Below, one piece after another: positions 1-7,201 of a DNA stretch of 9,341 bases. How positions within the stretch are numbered: position 1 is the stretch's first letter; each line of letters begins with the position of its first letter. Under the pieces are notes generated by a model. The model made no database searches and was not told where the DNA came from. It saw only the letters and a list, made by a program, of their open reading frames with translations. The position numbers and the translations under genes were made by a program. The DNA is from Lachnospiraceae bacterium (GTDB taxonomy: Bacteria; Bacillota; Clostridia; Lachnospirales; Lachnospiraceae): NCBI GenBank assembly GCA_003453515.1, contig DMLD01000087.1, positions 1,087 to 10,427 of the forward strand. Reading direction: 5' to 3'.

Positions 1-1392
1 GGCGAGATATTTATCAACACCAAAAACTATCTGTTCGGATTTATAATAGGCGCGCCTGCATTTATCTTTGCACAGATAATGGTCCCCTACATACAGATGG
101 TCGGAGAGCAGACAAGACTTATAACGGCTGTTGCCGCCATGACAATAGCCGATGTCGTTTTCGATCTGCTGAACGTCCTCGTATTTAAGGGCGGGATGTT
201 CGGTATGGGACTTGCATCCTCACTCAGCTATTATATTGCTGTTGCGATTGGGATCACATATTTCTTCAGCAAGAAAAATATATTCAAATTCGGTTTCAAA
301 TATTGGAGCCTTAAGACCTGTAAAGAGGTGATCAAAAACGGTATACCCACGGTCATCAATCAGGTGAGCCTCGTGCTTCTGGTGTTTTTGTTCAACAGAA
401 TACTGTTGCATGTGGGAGGCGATCTGGCTGTTGCGGCGTATTCGGTCATAACTACGGTATCAAATATATGCTATTCGTTCGGATCGGGCGTGGCGGCGGT
501 CTCACTTACGCTTTCATCAGTCCTCTACGGCGATGAGGACAGATCCTCGCTGCATATGCTCGTAAGGATCATGACCAGGTATGCGGTGGTCATTAACATA
601 GTCGTGACTCTGGTGGTCATACTTATAGCTCCGCTCATCGTAAAGATGTTTTTGGAGGAGGAAAGCGCAACGGGGATGGCTGTGCTGGGGCTGAGGCTGT
701 TTTCACTGTCTCTGGTTCCGTGCTCGCTCAATACCGTATTTAAGAATTTTTATCAGGGAACATCGAGGATCGGCTTTACCGAGGTCATATCGCTGCTCCA
801 GAACTTTGCGCTGACAGCCATAGCAGGGTCGGTGCTAAGCCTTGTGTTCGGAACAACGGGAGTGTGGCTCGGCTTTGTATGCGGCGAGACGCTGACATTT
901 TTGATAGTGTGCATCGTCGTCTATATGAAGGATCACAGGCTGCAGCCCCTCGCGGAGGTATTTGCATATCTGAAGGATGAAGTGGGAGTTGAGGATGAGA
1001 ACTGCTTCGAGACGAAGGTGGTATCTTTAGAGGAGGTGGTGCAAGCCTCCGAGCAGGTCAGGGATTTTTGCCTTAAGCACGGTGAGGATCAGCGCACTGC
1101 GATGTGTGTGGCACTGTGTGTTGAGGAGATGGCTGTCAACACGATCAAATTCGGGTTCTCCGCCGACAAGAAGAAGGATCATTCTATCGAGATCAGGTAT
1201 ATGCATAAAAACGGCAAGAGAACACTCAGACTCAGGGACGACTGTATGCACTTCGACCCGGTAACATATACGACTGATAAGATCGAAGAGTCTCCTGAGA
1301 AACACATAGGAATACGCATGATGATGAATATGGTCAAGGATGCGAAGTATATCTCTACATTGGGACTCAACAACCTTACCATGGTCTTTTAA
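1..1392 (+). CDS. MATE-family transporter fused to C-terminal RsbW-like ATPase domain (5' end missing)
   Basis: The frame is open from the first base, so the gene starts upstream; ATG 79 is internal. The visible 463 residues begin in a hydrophobic MATE core (several membrane helices to about residue 310). They end in a soluble domain (about residues 337-463) resembling the HATPase_c anti-sigma kinases (RsbW/SpoIIAB type). That domain shows an N-box with Glu and Asn four apart (VEEMAVN, bases 1120-1140), a D-box-like LRDDCMHFDP ending at base 1260, and a glycine motif HIGIRMMMN. Aligning YIQMVGE here with YLQLEGK in the second MATE of this window suggests about 120 residues are missing. MATE proteins export organic cations or other small molecules using an ion gradient; the substrate cannot be told. 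The kinase domain faces the cytosol by expectation and may sense or phosphorylate a STAS-type partner (inference). It ends 64 bases before the DHH gene. Confidence 0.88.
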   Translation, partial: GEIFINTKNYLFGFIIGAPAFIFAQIMVPYIQMVGEQTRLITAVAAMTIADVVFDLLNVLVFKGGMFGMGLASSLSYYIAVAIGITYFFSKKNIFKFGFKYWSLKTCKEVIKNGIPTVINQVSLVLLVFLFNRILLHVGGDLAVAAYSVITTVSNICYSFGSGVAAVSLTLSSVLYGDEDRSSLHMLVRIMTRYAVVINIVVTLVVILIAPLIVKMFLEEESATGMAVLGLRLFSLSLVPCSLNTVFKNFYQGTSRIGFTEVISLLQNFALTAIAGSVLSLVFGTTGVWLGFVCGETLTFLIVCIVVYMKDHRLQPLAEVFAYLKDEVGVEDENCFETKVVSLEEVVQASEQVRDFCLKHGEDQRTAMCVALCVEEMAVNTIKFGFSADKKKDHSIEIRYMHKNGKRTLRLRDDCMHFDPVTYTTDKIEESPEKHIGIRMMMNMVKDAKYISTLGLNNLTMVF

Positions 1393-1456
1393 GGATACAG
1401 TAAATAATATCAAAGCCCTTGGCATGCGGTGACAGGGCGATTTCAAAGGGGGATAT

Positions 1457-2953
1457 ATGGGCTTTTTAAACAAATATCTTGCATATGATAACATAGTGAT
1501 ACAGTGTCATGACAATCCGGATGCCGATGCGTTGGCATCCGGCTTTGGGTTGTGGTTATTTTTCAAAAAAAATGATCGCAATGTGAGGTTTGTATACGGC
1601 GGGAGAAATGAGATAACGAAGCCGAATCTGAAGCTGATGGTCGAGAAGCTGGGTATACCCGCGGAGTATGTAAAGGAGCTTGATGCTCCCGACCTTTTGA
1701 TAACCGCCGACTGTCAGTACGGAGAGGGAAATGTCACCCGATTTGATGCGAAGAAGGTCGCCATGATAGACCATCATCAGTTTGCCGGAACGCCGGGGGA
1801 CGACTGCTGTATAAGGAGCAACCTTGCATCCTGCGCAACCATAGTGTGGGATCTGTTGTTGCAGGAGGGGATGAACCCGAACGATGACAAGGCGCTGTCA
1901 ACGGCTCTTTACTATGGTCTTTACAGTGACTCAAATCAGTTTGAGGAGCTCTTTCACCCGATGGACAGGGATATGCGTGACAGGCTTGTAAGGGACGAGG
2001 CGCTGCTTATCCGCCTGATCAACTCGAACATATCCATAGATGAGCTCGGCGTTGCAAGCGAGGCGCTCAACGATCAGACATTTTTCCCGGAAGACAGGTT
2101 CTCGGTGATAGAGTCAAGACCGTGTGACCCCAACATACTTGGTATCATAAGTGACTTTGTGATACAGGTACAGGAGGTCGACACCTGTGTTGCCTACAAT
2201 CCCGGTCACGGCGGGTACAAGTTCTCGGTCAGATCCTGTGTTCCGGTGACCAAGGCCAACGAGCTGGCGAGGTATCTGTGTGAGGGGATAGGCAACGGCG
2301 GCGGTCATCGAAACAAAGCCGGCGGATTTATAGCGGCGGATCTGTTTGAAAAAAGCTACCCCGAGATGGGTATTAGGCAGTATCTGTCTGAGAGGATGAC
2401 GATGTATCACCATAGCTTCGAGGTGATAGATGCTCTTTCATACGATATGGACACCTCGGATATGGATATGTATATCAAGAAGAGTGTGCCTGTCGGATAT
2501 GTGATCGCTACGGATGTGATGAAGGAGGGAACTCCGATTCTTATTCGTACTCTTGAGGGGGATGTGGATCAGATCATAAGTGATGATCTGTATCTGATGG
2601 TTGGTATAGAGGGTGAGGTCTATCCGATCCGTGAGGAAAAGTTCAAAAGCTCATATGAACTGACGGATTTACAGCCTGAGTTTGAAACGGATTATATACC
2701 GACGATACATGATACCATCTACGGCGAGAGTTATTCGCTGAAGGATTATATAAGACCGTGTATAGCCACGGGAAAGACAAGGATATATGCGAAGAAGCTA
2801 AATCACATGGTAAAGGTGTTTACAGCTTGGGATCCGGACAAGTATTACCTTGGAAATCCGGGAGACTTCATAGTGGTTCGTGAGGATGATCTGCATGATA
2901 TCTATGTGGTTAGGGGAAGTATTTTTGACAAGACATACGAGAGGATAGCTTAA
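1457..2953 (+). CDS. DHH/DHHA1-family phosphoesterase with duplicated C-terminal module
   Basis: This 498-residue soluble protein has all DHH-family metal motifs: H18-D-N-P-D22-A-D24, D85 in ITADCQ, D105-H106-H107 in MIDHHQ, and D158 in LYSDSNQF. A DHHA1 substrate-binding motif follows (GNGGGHRNKAGGF, 279-291). Such enzymes hydrolyse phosphodiester bonds in short oligonucleotides, pAp or cyclic dinucleotides with Mn2+ (NrnA and GdpP classes). It lacks the membrane, PAS and GGDEF parts of GdpP, so the core is NrnA-like. NrnA-type proteins are about 310-330 residues; the remaining ~200 here contain two similar modules (348-401 and 443-495), each with an acidic/Gly turn, a GEVYP or HDIYV strand and a terminal F-x(3)-Y-E. 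They resemble PGDYG-type domains, with low certainty. The start has a close, strong AAAGGGGGA site at 1445-1453. The stop abuts the TIR gene, suggesting one operon. The true substrate is unknown. Confidence 0.9.
   Translation: MGFLNKYLAYDNIVIQCHDNPDADALASGFGLWLFFKKNDRNVRFVYGGRNEITKPNLKLMVEKLGIPAEYVKELDAPDLLITADCQYGEGNVTRFDAKKVAMIDHHQFAGTPGDDCCIRSNLASCATIVWDLLLQEGMNPNDDKALSTALYYGLYSDSNQFEELFHPMDRDMRDRLVRDEALLIRLINSNISIDELGVASEALNDQTFFPEDRFSVIESRPCDPNILGIISDFVIQVQEVDTCVAYNPGHGGYKFSVRSCVPVTKANELARYLCEGIGNGGGHRNKAGGFIAADLFEKSYPEMGIRQYLSERMTMYHHSFEVIDALSYDMDTSDMDMYIKKSVPVGYVIATDVMKEGTPILIRTLEGDVDQIISDDLYLMVGIEGEVYPIREEKFKSSYELTDLQPEFETDYIPTIHDTIYGESYSLKDYIRPCIATGKTRIYAKKLNHMVKVFTAWDPDKYYLGNPGDFIVVREDDLHDIYVVRGSIFDKTYERIA
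1517..1542. repeat. Perfect 9-bp GC-rich inverted repeat inside the DHH gene
   Basis: CCGGATGCC (1517-1525) and its exact reverse complement GGCATCCGG (1534-1542) flank an 8-base loop. It lies 60 bases after the start codon and encodes part of the first DHH metal motif. In mRNA it would form a stable hairpin near the start of translation. It may be a by-product of the coding constraint (Asp-Ala-Asp-Ala), so a regulatory role is only a possibility. Confidence 0.4.
2940..2945 (+). promoter_or_regulatory. Ribosome binding site deciding the GTG start of the TIR gene
   Basis: AGAGGA lies eight bases before GTG 2954, inside the last codons of the DHH gene. It supports the GTG that immediately follows the upstream TAA, and with it coupled translation of the two genes. 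The FISY motif of the TIR fold begins at residue 6 from this start, as expected for a TIR domain at the N-terminus. Confidence 0.7.
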
Positions 2954-5947
2954 GTGAGATACGAGGCTTTTATCAGTTACAAGCACGGAGGTATCGACGA
3001 AGAAGTTGCCGTGCAGGTACAAAAGGAGATAGAAAAATATCGTATTCCTGCAAAGCTTGCCAAAAAACTTGGGAAAAAGAGGATTGGTCGCGTTTTCAGG
3101 GATGCGGATGAGCTTCGTGCGTCCGCAGATCTCGGTACCGTGATAAAGGAGGCTCTCGATGAGAGTGAGTGGCTGATAGTCATCGCTTCCCCAAGATATG
3201 TAAAATCTCCGTGGTGTTTGGAGGAAATAGAGTACTTTCTTAAGATCAGACCTCGTGAGAGGATCATAGTTGTTCTAACTGAAGGAGAGCCTGAGGACAG
3301 TTTTCCGAAGATACTTACATACGAAGAGATCAATGGAGAGAGTGTTGAGATAGAGCCGCTGGCCGTGGATGTGCGTTCCGAGACATCTGCGGGAGTGAAA
3401 AAGACTGTCAAGGCTGAGAGGCTTAAGTTCATTGCTTCCATGCTTGATGTTGCGTTTGATGACCTGAGACAGCGTCAGAGGGAGAGGCGACTACGTCGTA
3501 TATCTGCCGCCGTCGCTGTTGTATTCCTGGCGTTGTCTTCGGTAGCTGCAGTGATCATGAAGAAAAATATAGAGCTAAACAATGCATATGATGCTTTGGA
3601 TAATTCCATGCAGCAGACGCTCAAGGGCGAATCCTACTATCTCTCCGAGTACGCGGACGGGGCGTATATGAGCGGTGATATAAACACTGCGATCAAGCTT
3701 TCGCTCAAGGCTCTTCCCGACGATATCTTTGATCCGAAGCGTCCGTATGTAACACAGAGTATGAGGTCGCTTACCAGATCGCTCGGGATATATGACTATA
3801 CCGGGGGATACAAGGCAGGAGCGTATTTTGAGAGAGAGGATCCGTCGTATGATATCAGGAGCTCGGTGAGTGAGGACGGAAAACGCATAAGGATCGAGAC
3901 CTATTCCTATGCTGCTGGCAACATGCTGAACCGTGAGGTGAAGGTGTGCTCTCTTCCTGACGGAAATACGATCTGTGGCTACAGGCTCGCCCCTGTGAGC
4001 AGGACCAGTGACCATCCCGAGGCATGCGGCTCATATCTATCAAAGGATGGAACGCGGCTTACCTATATAGCCGAAGACGGTCTTAAGTGCGTCAATGTGG
4101 ATACCGGTGAGGTGATATACACCGGACGGCAGGCATCCGAGCTGATAGTAGGGGACAAGGAGGGTGTGACGGTAAGCGTCGACTACGCCCTGGGAAAGCT
4201 AAATACATATGACGCGAAGGGAAAGGAGATCATCAGCTGCGACATCGGCGATGATATGAACTATACGCTCGGCAGCATCTCGCCCGGCGAGGGGATGGTG
4301 TGTCTCTCGGCAAATACGGAGGATGTGTTCGGGGTAATAACCATCGACCTTGCAACAGGACAGAGCGGCTTTGTGGATATGCCGGGGCTGTGTACCTATG
4401 TGAGATTCATAGACGATGACAGACTGTGCTTTCTCCTGAGTGACGAGACGGACGGGCTGAAGCACATAGTGAAGTACAGCCTGAGTGAGGGCGACCAGAG
4501 CTATCTGTGCAACGCCGACTGGGATATGTCCTCGATGACGCTCTCGGATGAGAGGGTCTACTATTTCCACGACAACAGCGTATATGAGGTCTCGTGCAAT
4601 TCCGAAAAAGGAAAAATACTCTGGGAGCAGGTATTCTCATCCGCCGTTATATCGGTAAAGGCTGATGACGGAGTGGTCAGCGTCAGCTGTCAGGACGGTG
4701 TCACGTATTTCTATGAGGAGGATGGCAAGCGCAGGATCAATATACAGCAGGGAAACGGCGAGCCTGTCTACCTTCTCAGCGTGGATAAAAGGGTAGCACA
4801 GGCGAGAGACTTTTGGGGCAAAAGCCTTAGGGTCTATTTGAGACAGGACAATACCGACAGGGAAGGGGTAAGGATACCGCTTGACAATATCATAACCGCA
4901 GAGCCTGAGCAGTGGTACACATTTGAGACCACGGGCGAGGACTTTGCGCTGGGACTCCACAACGGTATAGAAAACAGGCTGGCTGTATTCGGCGAGGCTG
5001 ACTTCAAGCTTAAGTCAAAGGCATCCCTGTCGAGCCTTGGAGTTACATCCTTTGACAATATATCGCTTTCAGTATACGGCGACAAGAGTATCGGCATGCA
5101 GGATTATGATGATTTCAGGCTTGCGCATTATGATATACATAACCTTAAGAATGTGCTGGATATAAGAGGATATGACTATTATTATTACGATGAGACCGGA
5201 AATAACCTGTGTATAAGCTATGAGGGTAAGCTCACGGTTTATGATACGTCCACCGGGCAAAAGCTTGATGAGCAAAGGTTTCCGGACGGATACGACAGGG
5301 GCGTGGCTCTGGGGGATATAAGGGTCTACGGAGATGACGAGCATATCCTGATAGATGACGGCTCAGGTGAGATACGGCTGGATGATGCGCAGCTGTCAGC
5401 CTATGATCTCGCAAAAAAGCTGGTGATGTACCGTAGTCCGAACGGTGAGAAGTGGTTTGCCTACAGTGTCGGCGAGAAAAGGGTCGTGTGTGAGGGCAGC
5501 TCCGGGACCTACGCCAATATGACATTTTTCGGAGAAAACAGATATGTAATGATCGATTACGGCGCAGTATACGATATGAATACATGGAAGAAGGTGCTCG
5601 ACGTGAGTGCGCTCGGAAACTCGGTATACGGTGTGAAAACGACAGAGAAGCTTCCTTACTTCGTTGTATGGTGTCAGGAAAACGAGCAGGTGGGAGCGGA
5701 CAGACCGACCGGAAGCAGTGTGGCGTATCTTTACGAAAAGGACGGAGACGGAGAGATAGTCGGGGATATACCGGGCTTTGTGACCATGACATCCGCCGGG
5801 GAAATAGTCGTCTATGACAGTGAAAGGAGTCTGTACAGATTCGGGTTGCACACCCCTGATGAGCTGTTGAGGATGGCAAGACAAAAGACGGGCGATGAGG
5901 ATCTGACCGATTATCAGAAGGAAAAATACCATATATTCGACAGGTGA
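2954..5947 (+). CDS. TIR domain – transmembrane helix – beta-propeller protein
   Basis: The N-terminal TIR domain (about residues 1-130) shows YEAFISYKH at the start, RVFRDADELRASADL (46-60, BB-loop region) and SPRYVKSPWCLEEI (79-92). E91 is placed where NADase TIRs (SARM1, plant TIRs) carry the catalytic Glu. A basic stretch, DDLRQRQRERRLRR (169-182), precedes one hydrophobic helix (about 183-202), so by the positive-inside rule the TIR is cytosolic and the rest outside. A short helical section follows (SYYLSEYADGAYMSGD, TAIKLSLKALPDD). About 700 residues of propeller-like strands come next, with WD/PQQ-like turns such as NVDTGEVIYTG, TIDLATGQ and VYDTSTGQKL, and the end (LTDYQKEKYHIFDR) resembles tails of WD40-type proteins. 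Related architectures are common in Clostridia. It may be a sensor whose propeller controls NAD cleavage or TIR assembly; neither activity nor ligand is shown here. The start is GTG directly after the DHH stop. Confidence 0.88.
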   Translation: MRYEAFISYKHGGIDEEVAVQVQKEIEKYRIPAKLAKKLGKKRIGRVFRDADELRASADLGTVIKEALDESEWLIVIASPRYVKSPWCLEEIEYFLKIRPRERIIVVLTEGEPEDSFPKILTYEEINGESVEIEPLAVDVRSETSAGVKKTVKAERLKFIASMLDVAFDDLRQRQRERRLRRISAAVAVVFLALSSVAAVIMKKNIELNNAYDALDNSMQQTLKGESYYLSEYADGAYMSGDINTAIKLSLKALPDDIFDPKRPYVTQSMRSLTRSLGIYDYTGGYKAGAYFEREDPSYDIRSSVSEDGKRIRIETYSYAAGNMLNREVKVCSLPDGNTICGYRLAPVSRTSDHPEACGSYLSKDGTRLTYIAEDGLKCVNVDTGEVIYTGRQASELIVGDKEGVTVSVDYALGKLNTYDAKGKEIISCDIGDDMNYTLGSISPGEGMVCLSANTEDVFGVITIDLATGQSGFVDMPGLCTYVRFIDDDRLCFLLSDETDGLKHIVKYSLSEGDQSYLCNADWDMSSMTLSDERVYYFHDNSVYEVSCNSEKGKILWEQVFSSAVISVKADDGVVSVSCQDGVTYFYEEDGKRRINIQQGNGEPVYLLSVDKRVAQARDFWGKSLRVYLRQDNTDREGVRIPLDNIITAEPEQWYTFETTGEDFALGLHNGIENRLAVFGEADFKLKSKASLSSLGVTSFDNISLSVYGDKSIGMQDYDDFRLAHYDIHNLKNVLDIRGYDYYYYDETGNNLCISYEGKLTVYDTSTGQKLDEQRFPDGYDRGVALGDIRVYGDDEHILIDDGSGEIRLDDAQLSAYDLAKKLVMYRSPNGEKWFAYSVGEKRVVCEGSSGTYANMTFFGENRYVMIDYGAVYDMNTWKKVLDVSALGNSVYGVKTTEKLPYFVVWCQENEQVGADRPTGSSVAYLYEKDGDGEIVGDIPGFVTMTSAGEIVVYDSERSLYRFGLHTPDELLRMARQKTGDEDLTDYQKEKYHIFDR

Positions 5948-5966
5948 CAGATGTGAATCAACTGAT

Positions 5967-6004
5967 GTTACTATTCACGACTGTCACTATTCACGAATAG
6001 TAAC
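5967..6004. repeat. Intergenic inverted and direct repeats, possible operator or RNA switch
   Basis: GTTACTATTC (5967-5976) pairs perfectly with GAATAGTAAC (5995-6004) across 18 bases. The same right arm pairs with a nearer copy: ACTATTC (5986-5992), two bases, GAATAGT (5995-6001). ACTATTCACGA is also directly repeated at 5970-5980 and 5986-5996, 16 bases apart. GTGAAT at 5953-5958 can pair with either ATTCAC. There is no T-run after it, so it is not a normal terminator. It lies just upstream of the promoter for the ATP-grasp gene. Operator, alternative RNA structure or a dispersed intergenic repeat are all possible. Confidence 0.6.
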
Positions 6005-6022
6005 TTGAATGACATATTTTCC

Positions 6023-6051
6023 TTGCGGGAATCGGGTATATGTGGTAAGAT
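6023..6051 (+). promoter_or_regulatory. Likely sigma-A promoter for the ATP-grasp–MATE unit
   Basis: A -35-like TTGCGG (6023-6028), 17 bases, then TAAGAT (6046-6051) as -10, preceded by an extended -10 TG (6043-6044). Transcription would start near 6058, leaving a short leader that contains the GGGAGG ribosome binding site at 6072-6077, eleven bases before ATG 6089. The match is fair, not perfect. Confidence 0.5.
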
Positions 6052-6088
6052 AGTGTGAAAGATATCATAGTGGGAGGAACAAAGAAAG

Positions 6089-7201
6089 ATGGGAAAAAGG
6101 ATAGATCGTATGGTAGATGACCTGTATACCAGGACGACCGGAAAGTTCATAGAAGGAAAGACGGAGTTGGATCTTCTGTCAAAGCAGGCGATCATAAAGC
6201 TTTTCAGAAGGCGTGCCGATATAGCGGTCGAGAAAAATGATTTTCCCGAGCTGGATCAGGAGCAGAAGGCAGCCATAAGAAAATATTATAAGGGATGTGC
6301 GAGGTTTTCGCTTATATACCACAGAGTGTATGCGGGTAGAGTCGGACATCTGGATCTGAACTACATGCCGGATGATCTGTATTACGGATATATCGAGCCG
6401 TATTATAACGACAGGGAGGCTGCCAGATATATTGACAACAAGGCAATGTATTACAGGTATTTTCCGACGGAGTGTCTGCCAAAGCTTACCACCATGCGTA
6501 TGGGCAGCATATGGTATGATGCCAAGCTGAATCCGATACCCGCTCCGCGTGTGCTTGACCTCATCAGGGAGAATCCCGATGAGATGGTACTGAAGATCGC
6601 CGAGAATTCCGAGGGCGGAGCCGGTGTATTCTTCTTAGACAGGGATGATCCGGTAAGCGATTTCAGAAAAAGGATGAGGTATATAGACAGGGATGTCGTG
6701 GTTCAGGAGTCCGTAAAGCAGCATGGGGATTACGCTGTGCTTCATCCTCAGTCTGTAAATTCGATAAGGGTAATGTCGTTTTTACATGACAGGGGAGTGG
6801 ATATACTGACGACCTGCGTCAAGACCGGCGTCGGTGGCTGCCGAACCGATAACTTAAGCAGCGGAGGAATGCTGGTAGGTGTCAGGGACAACGGTGTGAC
6901 CGGTGATCTCGGGGCGATGCATGACGGTATAGTGACCAGGGAGCATCCGACACTGCATTATGTACTTGCGGGTCACCCGGTTTCCCATATAGACAAAGCC
7001 CATGAGCTTGTAAGGAAGCTCCATCCCATTATGGGCAAGTTCAGGCTGGCGTCGTGGGACATCGTGATCACGGAGGATGGCAGAGCGCTTTTGCTTGAGA
7101 CCAACGTATCGCTGACTGAGATAGCGGATATGCAGGTATGTGCGGGACCGCTGTTTGGCGACAAGACCCGGAAGATATGCAGGGAAGTTTTTGGACTATG
7201 A
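6089..7201 (+). CDS. ATP-grasp enzyme of the sugar-transfer-associated type
   Basis: This 370-residue protein matches my recall of the sugar-transfer-associated ATP-grasp family (ATPgrasp_ST). Seen motifs: VLKIAENSEGGAGVFF (167-182, phosphate-binding Lys and Gly-rich loop), VVVQESVKQH (203-212, hinge region contacting adenine), SVNSIRVMSF (222-231), DNLSSGGMLVGV (254-265), and ASWDIVITEDG followed by LLETNV, in which D324, E337 and N339 are expected to bind Mg2+. ATP-grasp enzymes form an acyl-phosphate from a carboxylate and ATP, then join it to an amine or other nucleophile. Members of this family often sit in polysaccharide or exported-product clusters, but the substrate here is unknown. 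The first ~100 residues are basic and helical without a signal peptide. It has a strong GGGAGG site and its own promoter. Its TGA overlaps the MATE start, implying coupled expression. Confidence 0.85.
   Translation: MGKRIDRMVDDLYTRTTGKFIEGKTELDLLSKQAIIKLFRRRADIAVEKNDFPELDQEQKAAIRKYYKGCARFSLIYHRVYAGRVGHLDLNYMPDDLYYGYIEPYYNDREAARYIDNKAMYYRYFPTECLPKLTTMRMGSIWYDAKLNPIPAPRVLDLIRENPDEMVLKIAENSEGGAGVFFLDRDDPVSDFRKRMRYIDRDVVVQESVKQHGDYAVLHPQSVNSIRVMSFLHDRGVDILTTCVKTGVGGCRTDNLSSGGMLVGVRDNGVTGDLGAMHDGIVTREHPTLHYVLAGHPVSHIDKAHELVRKLHPIMGKFRLASWDIVITEDGRALLLETNVSLTEIADMQVCAGPLFGDKTRKICREVFGL
7181..7187 (+). promoter_or_regulatory. Ribosome binding site for the second MATE gene
   Basis: AGGGAAG inside the end of the ATP-grasp gene lies ten bases before ATG 7198. 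This decides between the ATG at 7198 and a longer in-frame start at 7138, whose extra residues (MCGTAVWRQDPED) are merely the ATP-grasp 3' end read in another frame. ATG 7201 directly follows and could also be used. Confidence 0.65.

Noticed and set aside
1405..1410. TAATAT as a -10 box for a promoter of the DHH gene
   Set aside because: No acceptable -35 box at 16-18 bases upstream, so no promoter is called in this 64-base gap.
1415..1438. Short hairpin GCCCT/AGGGC between the first MATE gene and the DHH gene
   Set aside because: Only five pairs with a 14-base loop and no T-run, too weak to call a terminator.
5232..5879. Long reverse-strand open frame (215 residues) opposite the propeller coding region
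   Set aside because: Its product is rich in Arg, Ser, His and Pro, as expected of antisense shadow reading, and the + strand frame is clearly coding.
5967..6004. Rho-independent terminator after the TIR gene
   Set aside because: The stem is AT-rich and is not followed by a T-tract.
7138..7197. Longer N-terminus for the second MATE protein
   Set aside because: The extra residues are the ATP-grasp 3' end read in another frame; ATG 7198 has a good ribosome binding site and a typical ATGA overlap.
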